From: Gemella haemolysans
Lineage (GTDB): Bacteria > Bacillota > Bacilli > Staphylococcales > Gemellaceae
Assembly: GCF_901873445.1 (NCBI RefSeq)
Contig: NZ_CABFLN010000026.1
Coordinates: 1-21,530, forward strand
Direction of reading: 5' to 3'
DNA: 21,530 bases
The notes beneath the pieces were generated by a model, which was given only the letters and a program-made list of their open reading frames with translations, made no database searches and had not been told where the DNA came from. The position numbers and the translations under genes were made by a program. How positions within the stretch are numbered: position 1 is the first letter of the stretch; the number at the start of each line of letters is the position of its first letter. Of the stretch, positions 15,880-21,530 are shown in pieces.

Positions 15880-16569
15880 TTAATATTTTTTTGCCTCTTC
15901 TTCTGTCATCCAAAAATGAATACCTCCAGTTGAATCATACCATCGATCTTCATTGAAATTTCCTGCATAAACCCACTCTCCAAGTTTATAACAAAAGTCC
16001 TCAGCAACAGTTGACCATGCTTCGTCATAAAAAATAGTACCTTCAAAATTTTTTATTTCTAATACCTTAGCCTTATCACATCTGCAACAATTCCGAGTTG
16101 AAGAAACTCTTTTTGAATCACTTGGTATCAAAAGCTTTATAATTCTATTATTAAGTCCTTTTTTATAAGCAATAAATGCTCCTTGTTCAGGACAGTACAA
16201 TTTAAAATACTCCGTTTTATTATCAAAAGCAATATTTTTTAAATTTGCATCTTCCAAAACAGCTGCATATAACTTAGCCCCATTGATATTGGCATTTTGT
16301 AAATTCACCCTTCTCATCGATGCTTTTTTTAGATTCGAATTAATAAAAATAGCATTTTCCATATTACAATCATCTAAAAGACAATTTTCTAGATTGCTAT
16401 CTGTAAAATCTACATTACTAAAATCTACATTGATAAAATTTGAAGAAGAAAAATCTAATCTCGATAAGTTAAACCCTCTTAAATTCATATCTTCAAAAAT
16501 CAAGTCATTAAAATTCTTTTCCCCGTGTTTTAATCGTTCACTAAATTCCTCATACGAAATTTTTTTCAT
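15880..16569 (-). CDS. Pentapeptide-repeat protein with DUF5758-like C-terminal domain
   Basis: The 229-residue protein starts with a short helical segment, followed by about 18 pentapeptide units of the A(D/N)LxX type at about 22-115 (e.g. NLRGFNLSRLDFSSSNFINV, then NLKKASMRRVNLQNANINGA), which fold as a right-handed quadrilateral beta-helix. Residues 120-229 form a second domain with YCPEQGAFIAYKKG, IIKLLIPSDSKRVSSTRNCC, CRCDKAKVLEI and a GGIHFWMTEEEA end. I recall this as DUF5758, found in phage and Firmicutes proteins. The function is unknown; the three close cysteines (NCCRC) could bind metal. ATG chosen with GAGGTG 8 nt upstream. First gene of the truA run. Not a typical Qnr, which lacks the second domain. 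Confidence 0.8.
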   Translation of the reverse strand: MKKISYEEFSERLKHGEKNFNDLIFEDMNLRGFNLSRLDFSSSNFINVDFSNVDFTDSNLENCLLDDCNMENAIFINSNLKKASMRRVNLQNANINGAKLYAAVLEDANLKNIAFDNKTEYFKLYCPEQGAFIAYKKGLNNRIIKLLIPSDSKRVSSTRNCCRCDKAKVLEIKNFEGTIFYDEAWSTVAEDFCYKLGEWVYAGNFNEDRWYDSTGGIHFWMTEEEAKKY

Positions 16570-16591
16570 AATATTAACACCTCTATATGAT

Positions 16592-16600
16592 ATTATAGCA
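16592..16600 (-). promoter_or_regulatory. Extended -10 promoter of the pentapeptide-repeat/truA unit
   Basis: TGCTATAAT on the minus strand is an extended -10 with a consensus hexamer. The -35 position is weak (TTATAG). The predicted start is about 16585, giving a leader of about 16 nt that includes the Shine-Dalgarno site. Confidence 0.6.
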
Positions 16601-16631
16601 TATACAATGGCTTTCTATAAATTTTATTTAG

Positions 16632-16796
16632 TTTTATCCAAAGGATCTAAATTTTTAAAATTTATATGAGAACTCACAAACGCAGTGGTTTGTTGCTATC
16701 TATATTCGCTTTATAAAAGCTTTTCAGATATCTAATAAACATTTTAGAAGCGTCCCAAAAAACTGTTTCTCCGAAATCATAATTTTTTAGACACCC
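16632..16796. repeat. MITE-like intergenic repeat, copy C
   Basis: A diverged but near full-length copy, about 165 bp, filling most of the 336-bp gap between the divergent pentapeptide-repeat and serine hydrolase genes. Its left half (TATATGAGAACTCACAAACG, then CAGTGGTTT) matches copies A and B. Its right half (TGTTTCTCCGAAATCATAAT, then TTTTTAGACACCC) matches copy A (TTGTTTCTTCGAAATCACGA, then TTTTTGAGTCACTCCC). The central palindrome is degraded and carries about 25 extra bases around 16701-16726. The rest of the gap holds the two promoters listed and no gene. Confidence 0.65.
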
Positions 16797-16843
16797 TTAT
16801 TCTATGATACATTTCAGTTTTAATTATTTTATCCAAGTATTAC

Positions 16844-16872
16844 TTGAAATTTACTATATTATAATTTATAAT
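16844..16872 (+). promoter_or_regulatory. Sigma-A promoter of the serine hydrolase gene
   Basis: TTGAAA (16844-16849), 17 bases, TATAAT (16867-16872). The predicted start is about 16879, giving a leader of about 27 nt with GGAG 5 nt before the ATG at 16906. Confidence 0.75.
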
Positions 16873-16905
16873 TATTAGATTAACTAAATAATAACAGGAG
16901 AATTT

Positions 16906-18006
16906 ATGTCGAAAGAACCTATGTCGAGAATTAAAAAAATTATAATATTATTGTCTTCTCTATTTTTAGTATCCATAGCTGCTTTTTATTATTTAAATAA
17001 AAAGCATATTATAAATTTAAATAACATGACATCTTATTGGCATACTAATAATACTAATAATACAGATACTACAAACAAACAGACTAATACCGAACAAAAT
17101 GATAATAAAGAAGAAGCAAAAGAACCGGAAAAAAAAGTTAAATCTTTAGAAGAAAAACAAGCTACAATGACTGCTGATGCTTCTACTATGAAGTCATTAG
17201 GTTTATATTTTGACTATGCAAATATGACTTTACTTGAAGTTGTCCAAGCCTATCTAAAAGCAAACAGAATTAAAAATTCTCAAGTAGCTTTCTCATATAA
17301 AAACTTAAACACTGGGGAACTAATAGAAATGAATGAAACTCAGCCGATGACTGCGGGTTCCACTTATAAGCTACCACTAAATATGATAGTTGTAGATGAT
17401 TTTGAAAAATATAATCTATCTATGACTGAACGCTACGATATAACTAAAACCGAATATGAGTATATCGGCGAACACGATACATATGTTAAAGTCTTCAATG
17501 GAGCAATGACTATTCCTCAAATGCAATATTATTCATTGGTATACTCAGAAAATACTCCCGCATATGCACTGGGAGATAGAATTGGTGGACTAAGTGAAGT
17601 ATATAAAATGTATACTAGATATGGAGAATCTAAAGGAGATCTTAAAACTTTTAGTACTGATAACAAAACTACAACTAACTACTATATCCAAGTACTTCAA
17701 CATTTATGGGATAACAAAGAAAAGTATAAAGATATCCGACAATATATTGGGGACTCTTTCCCAGGTGAATATTACAAACGATATTTACCAAATCTTCAAA
17801 TTGAACAAAAACCAGGTTACGTTAATAATGCACTAAACGTTGATGCTATAGTTTATGAAAAAATACCTTATATTATAGCACTATATACTGCAGGCCTAGG
17901 TGGAACAACTCCTGCTACCCAAGAAATTAATCTTGTTGGTTTAAACCAAGTAGGTCAACTTGCATACGTTATAAACGAATGGCACCGTGTTAATATGAAT
18001 ATATAG
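16906..18006 (+). CDS. Membrane-anchored serine hydrolase of class A beta-lactamase fold
   Basis: A 366-residue type II membrane protein. The N-terminal anchor is at about 10-30, followed by a low-complexity Asn/Thr then Glu/Lys linker at 47-85 and an extracellular catalytic domain at about 105-366. The penicillin-recognising motifs are S152-T-Y-K155 (nucleophile and general base), Y213-S-E-N216 in place of SDN, and K302-P-G304 in place of KTG. No glutamate with the usual Ambler class A Omega-loop pattern could be assigned, so I do not call it a resistance beta-lactamase. More likely it is a peptidoglycan-related carboxypeptidase or esterase-type PBP-like hydrolase of the Beta-lactamase2 family common in streptococci and relatives. 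It is monocistronic with its own promoter, and no clear terminator follows. Confidence 0.82.
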   Translation: MSKEPMSRIKKIIILLSSLFLVSIAAFYYLNKKHIINLNNMTSYWHTNNTNNTDTTNKQTNTEQNDNKEEAKEPEKKVKSLEEKQATMTADASTMKSLGLYFDYANMTLLEVVQAYLKANRIKNSQVAFSYKNLNTGELIEMNETQPMTAGSTYKLPLNMIVVDDFEKYNLSMTERYDITKTEYEYIGEHDTYVKVFNGAMTIPQMQYYSLVYSENTPAYALGDRIGGLSEVYKMYTRYGESKGDLKTFSTDNKTTTNYYIQVLQHLWDNKEKYKDIRQYIGDSFPGEYYKRYLPNLQIEQKPGYVNNALNVDAIVYEKIPYIIALYTAGLGGTTPATQEINLVGLNQVGQLAYVINEWHRVNMNI

Positions 18007-18040
18007 TACAATAAAATCACATAATGAGTATGGTTTCCTA

Positions 18041-18120
18041 AGGTGTATGAATAAAACTCTGTAAACTCTTTATAATTAACGGGAGTGTGAATAAAACTCT
18101 GTAAATTTTTTATATTAATC
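18041..18120. repeat. 40-bp tandem duplication
   Basis: Two adjacent 40-bp units (18041-18080 and 18081-18120) agree at 32 of 40 positions by hand alignment, with a 19-base identical core TGAATAAAACTCTGTAAA preceded by G/A variation. It lies just after the serine hydrolase gene. The core might be the end of an insertion sequence, but I cannot name one. Confidence 0.7.
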
Positions 18121-18132
18121 AAAATTTACTAG

Positions 18133-18333
18133 TTTATAATATTTAATTTTATAGATTTAATTACTTTGATTCTCTATAGACTTGTAAATTTTATTTATGA
18201 AAATTTATATAAAGTGAAAAAACCTGTACTTAACAAAAAAGATAAAAAAACTAGTTATATAATAAATTCAGAATATGAAAAAATTAAATTCAAAACTCAT
18301 TATGCAACCAAATATCAAAAGATGAAGGATTAA
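18133..18333 (+). other. Open frame without a start, possible gene relic
   Basis: A frame of 66 codons with no stop ends at TAA 18331-18333 in very AT-rich sequence, where stops are frequent. The last part reads with mixed polar residues (for example NSEYEKIKFKTHYATKYQKM). The only starts are TTG 18166 and GTG 18214, both without a Shine-Dalgarno site. The end overlaps the terminator hairpin at 18318-18361. I recognise no family; it may be the tail of a deleted gene or chance. With the 40-bp duplication before it, this describes the 372-bp gap between the convergent genes. Confidence 0.25.
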
Positions 18334-18361
18334 GATTACTTTTACTTAATCCCTCATCTTT
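18318..18361 (-). terminator. Terminator of the histidine-triad/LRR gene
   Basis: A 17-bp stem at 18318-18334 and 18345-18361 around a 10-nt loop. Read on the minus strand, the single imperfect position is a G-U pair and the stem ends in UUUU. On the plus strand that position is an A-C mismatch, so the minus direction fits better. It starts 18 bp beyond the stop of the minus-strand gene. Confidence 0.85.
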
Positions 18362-18378
18362 ATTTATATAATATAGAG

Positions 18379-21300
18379 TTATATATCTATTTGAGTTTTT
18401 TCAAATTTGTCTAGAGCTTGTAAATATCCATCTGTTCCTGTTACATGCCACGCTAGACTGACTTCTCTAAAATTGTTTAACCAATTTAACACTCTTCTTA
18501 ATTTAGCTGGATTATTAGCCAGTACAGTTTGTGCCTTATTTTCTAATTCTGTTAGTCTACTATTAACAAGAGCTTCATCAATATTCCCATTTACTTTAGG
18601 TATTTCTATATAAGGTATTTTATTTTGGTTATATGTTCTCCATCCAGGACTCTTAATTGGATAATAATGATTGTGATTCCCGTGATTTACTATCATTTGT
18701 CCGTCTTGTACTTGAATATGTTCAACAGTTGTATTCATACTACTTGCTAAAGCAGTAATTTCTTTTTCAAAATCACCTTCCAAGTCTGAACTCATCACCG
18801 GAACAGTTATATCATTAAGTAAAAGATGCTTAACTGAACCGTTATAATTAAATACTAGCGCATTATTATCAACTGAAATGTCACTAACATTTAATCCATA
18901 GAATAGAGCAATATAATTCTTTTTACTTTCTAATGTTGCTTTATCTATAGTTGTTGTAGTTTCTGCTTTCTTAGCTAAAAACTCTTTTGCTTCTTCTAAT
19001 TGCTTAGCTGATAATTCTGATTTTCTGATAAAGTGATTATGATCTCCATGTTTTACAATATAGCCATCCTCTTCTTCACTCACTATATTGTTAACAACAA
19101 AGACAAATTTATTTTCTTCAACTTCATTATGATTATTTTCTTCTGAAGAATGCTCTGCTTCAGCATTAGAGTGTTCTACTACTGAATCTTCTTTGTTAAC
19201 TACCTCAGTTGTAGGTGTTACTAAATTATCTTTAACTTGTTTTCTTATTTCGTTCAATTGTTTTTCTAATTCAATTTGTTTATTTCTACTTTGATCTATA
19301 CTGTAAGACATATCGAGATAAATAATACGTGCTTTTTGTTTTAATTCATCAGCTACTTCTGGTACTAATTTTTTCTCATCTTTTAGTTTCAATATTTCTT
19401 CTTGAAGTTTTTCTGCTTGTTCTGTAATATAATCAGCAGTTAAAGTATAATTCTCTTTAATATCTCCACTTTCGATTTTTTCAAAATTACTCATTATTCC
19501 TTTTGGAATATTTCCGCCACTAGGAATCTCTAACTCTTCTTTCGGGATAGTATTGTGGCTTATATCTAGATATTCTAATGTTTTATTTTTTTCTCTTAAT
19601 GTTAATGATGCTACATAGTTGTTTGACATTGTTAAGTATTTTAGTGCTGTAAGATTATTAACATTCTCCATTGTTCTAATAACATTATTACTAACTGTTA
19701 AATTAATCAGCTTATCTTGTTTATTAGTTGGAAATTCACTTATCTTATTACCACTAGCATCTAAATTCTCAAGCGCAGAAAGTTTATGAACATTGTTAAT
19801 ATCCTCTAGTTTATTATTTCTGATTTCTAGACTTGTAATTGTACTGTTCTCAAAATCTAAGCTATCAATTTTATTATTGTTAACTTCTACACTTTCTAAA
19901 ATTTTAGCATTTTTCAAATGAGATAGTGTTGTTATTTTATTATCATTTGCTACTAATTTTTTCAATTTAGGCAAGTTAGATACGACACTTAAGTCTCTAA
20001 TATTAGTATTGTTCACCGTCAGCTGTTCTAAATTATCATTTTTTAAAGTCGATAACTCTAAACCACCATTATTAGATAAGAATAAACTCTCTAATTCATT
20101 TTTATTTCTAAATGCGTCCAATTTTGTAATGTTATTATTTTCAAGACTAACTGCTCTTAGATAATTTAAATCTTTTAGAGCTGATATATCTTTAATTTTA
20201 TTATTATCTAAATTTAATGACTCTAAATTAGTAAGATTTTTTAATACATCGATATTTTCAATGTTATTTCCTGCCGCAGAAACTAATTTTAAGTTTGGAT
20301 AATCCTTTAAGAACGAAATATCCTGAATGTCATTTTCAGAAAAATCAATTCCTTCTAATGTTGGTATATTTTTTATAAATGAATAATCTTTAATACCCGT
20401 TCTTGATACGTATAATTGTTTTAATTTTTTAAATTTATAAACAGGTGTAATATCATCGATAGGAGTATATCCAATACCAAGAACTTCTATATTTGGCATA
20501 AGTTCTAATCCATTTCTTTTAAGTGGATCTTTATTTTGACCAATATTTAAGTACTTAACAGTTTTTAACCACTCTTTCATTTTTTCTACATTTGATTCAT
20601 GTACAGGAAAATCAGTGTCTGCAGAAGCATGTTGAATATCATGGATAATATCATCATCGAATCCTAATTTTTTTAACGTCTCAGCTCCTAAATTATTATG
20701 TGGATCTGCTAGAGGTTTAGATATGTCTATATCTTTAACTAATATAGTGTGGCTATGATCTCCATGTGGATACACCAATGCTTTTCCTTCTGCTATTTCA
20801 ATTAATTTTATAGAACTTTTATCTATATTTAGTTGTTTAGCAACATAGTCAATTTTTTCTTCAATTTCTTTTTCTTCAGCATTATTTTGCTCTTCTCTAT
20901 GGTTGTCATTTCCTGCAGTATTTTCTGAAGAATTATTCGCAGTTTCCGTATTATCAGTAGAAGTATTATTAGTTGAATTATTACTTTCTACTTTATCTTT
21001 ACTATTCGAATTATTTTCCTCCGTATTTTCTTTGACATTTATATCTTTTAACAACTCCGTTTTTCCATTGTAAGAAATTGCATCCCCATTTGCAGTAATA
21101 ACATAGCTAAATTTATCTTTTCCTATATTATTCTTTTGAGAAAGATAATTAATTTTATCATTAACTTCTTTTTCCAATTCTACATACTCTTCTTTAGCCT
21201 TATTCAGATATTGATAAGGAATAAGTTTTTCCCATTTAGAATTAACCAATTGTTTATAAAATACAAAGTGTTGATGACCACTATGAGCTACAAGAAGTCC

Positions 21301-21530
21301 TGTTGAGGTTGGTGTTATTACACTATTTTCAGATAATTTAAACCCATCACTAGTTTCATATTGTACTCCTGCAAATGATAAAACGCTAGGTTTTACTTCT
21401 GTAACATTATCTTTTTTATTTTCTTCTTTATTCGCCTTAGGTAAAGAAGGCGCAGGAATAACTGGAGTTGGTTTAACAACTTCTGTTTGTTTTCCCACTT
21501 TGTTTTTTGGAATATAGTGGAAATGATCCC
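18379..21530 (-). CDS. Histidine-triad and LRR surface protein, Slr/Blr-like (5' partial)
   Basis: At least 1050 residues; the frame runs off the right edge, where it reads GDHFHYIPKNK. The apparent start at 21498 is an internal GTG codon. Numbering from it: HSGHQH 72-77; an Asn/Ser/Thr/Glu low-complexity linker 155-215; HGDHSH 245-250; an internalin-type LRR domain about 313-650 (some 15 repeats of 20-22 residues); coiled-coil helices 685-758; HGDHNH 817-822; HGNHNH 939-944; and a helical C-terminal domain to 1039. No LPXTG end is present, so it is presumably a lipoprotein whose signal lies outside the window. Streptococcal histidine-triad proteins bind zinc and are linked to zinc uptake and adhesion. 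The segment NGLELMPNIEVLGIGYTPID strongly resembles streptococcal Slr. It shares LRR consensus with the protein at 7665-8864. Confidence 0.9.
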   Translation of the reverse strand, partial: DHFHYIPKNKVGKQTEVVKPTPVIPAPSLPKANKEENKKDNVTEVKPSVLSFAGVQYETSDGFKLSENSVITPTSTGLLVAHSGHQHFVFYKQLVNSKWEKLIPYQYLNKAKEEYVELEKEVNDKINYLSQKNNIGKDKFSYVITANGDAISYNGKTELLKDINVKENTEENNSNSKDKVESNNSTNNTSTDNTETANNSSENTAGNDNHREEQNNAEEKEIEEKIDYVAKQLNIDKSSIKLIEIAEGKALVYPHGDHSHTILVKDIDISKPLADPHNNLGAETLKKLGFDDDIIHDIQHASADTDFPVHESNVEKMKEWLKTVKYLNIGQNKDPLKRNGLELMPNIEVLGIGYTPIDDITPVYKFKKLKQLYVSRTGIKDYSFIKNIPTLEGIDFSENDIQDISFLKDYPNLKLVSAAGNNIENIDVLKNLTNLESLNLDNNKIKDISALKDLNYLRAVSLENNNITKLDAFRNKNELESLFLSNNGGLELSTLKNDNLEQLTVNNTNIRDLSVVSNLPKLKKLVANDNKITTLSHLKNAKILESVEVNNNKIDSLDFENSTITSLEIRNNKLEDINNVHKLSALENLDASGNKISEFPTNKQDKLINLTVSNNVIRTMENVNNLTALKYLTMSNNYVASLTLREKNKTLEYLDISHNTIPKEELEIPSGGNIPKGIMSNFEKIESGDIKENYTLTADYITEQAEKLQEEILKLKDEKKLVPEVADELKQKARIIYLDMSYSIDQSRNKQIELEKQLNEIRKQVKDNLVTPTTEVVNKEDSVVEHSNAEAEHSSEENNHNEVEENKFVFVVNNIVSEEEDGYIVKHGDHNHFIRKSELSAKQLEEAKEFLAKKAETTTTIDKATLESKKNYIALFYGLNVSDISVDNNALVFNYNGSVKHLLLNDITVPVMSSDLEGDFEKEITALASSMNTTVEHIQVQDGQMIVNHGNHNHYYPIKSPGWRTYNQNKIPYIEIPKVNGNIDEALVNSRLTELENKAQTVLANNPAKLRRVLNWLNNFREVSLAWHVTGTDGYLQALDKFEKTQIDI

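Noticed and set aside
16283..16669. 128-codon plus-strand frame opposite the pentapeptide-repeat gene
   Set aside because: The periodicity is the antisense image of the pentapeptide repeats; no ribosome site.
16906..18006. Acquired class A beta-lactamase
   Set aside because: The SDN and KTG motifs are altered to SEN and KPG, no clear Omega-loop glutamate motif was found, and the protein is membrane-anchored through a long linker.
21496..21498. GTG 21498 as start of the histidine-triad/LRR protein
   Set aside because: The frame stays open to the window edge and upstream codons encode a conserved triad motif (GDHFHYIPKN); no signal peptide would follow this start.
1..21530. CRISPR array, tRNA or rRNA genes, prophage
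   Set aside because: No evenly spaced repeats with spacers, no tRNA cloverleaf with CCA context and no phage structural genes were seen by eye; a tRNA scan would settle the second point.

Overview
The window is strongly AT-rich, with short intergenic gaps, Shine-Dalgarno sites of the AAGGAG type, a T-box leader on thrS, an IS3/IS150-group insertion sequence end and streptococcal-type surface proteins. This points to a low-GC Gram-positive coccus of the Bacilli. Gemella or a close relative is my best guess, inferred from gene style and not proven by any marker gene.

Left part (1-5400). The first 121 bases are the right end of an IS3-family element: the last 15 codons of its transposase, a hairpin and the terminal inverted repeat. 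It lies 27 bp beyond the stop of a yidC-type membrane insertase gene (minus). Diverging from yidC is a two-gene unit on the plus strand, an ArsR-like winged-helix regulator and an MFS drug-type exporter. Each direction has its own near-consensus sigma-A promoter. A bidirectional terminator separates the exporter from a uracil permease gene (minus), followed by a cyclophilin gene (minus).

Middle part (5200-16600), all minus strand. thrS has a complete T-box leader. Upstream of it lies a long run of closely packed or overlapping genes, in transcription order: a pentapeptide-repeat/DUF5758-like protein, truA, ecfA1, ecfA2, ecfT (energizing module of an ECF vitamin transporter; no S component here), sua5/tsaC (tRNA t6A), a bactoprenol-type GT2 glycosyltransferase, a GT-C multispan glycosyltransferase and a membrane-anchored internalin-like LRR protein. 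The last three look like a translationally coupled cell-surface glycosylation and surface-protein cassette.

Right part (16600-21530). A membrane-anchored, class-A-beta-lactamase-fold serine hydrolase (plus) converges on a very large secreted protein (minus, 5' end outside the window). That protein combines streptococcal histidine-triad modules with an internalin-type LRR domain, like Slr/Blr of streptococci. The gap between them holds a 40-bp tandem duplication, a possible decayed reading frame and a terminator.

The most unusual non-coding signal is a family of intergenic repeats (5226-5369, 14971-15063, 16632-16796) with inverted-repeat ends and an internal palindrome. It looks like a MITE-type element. 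One broken copy forms the end of truA and part of the ecfA1 promoter.
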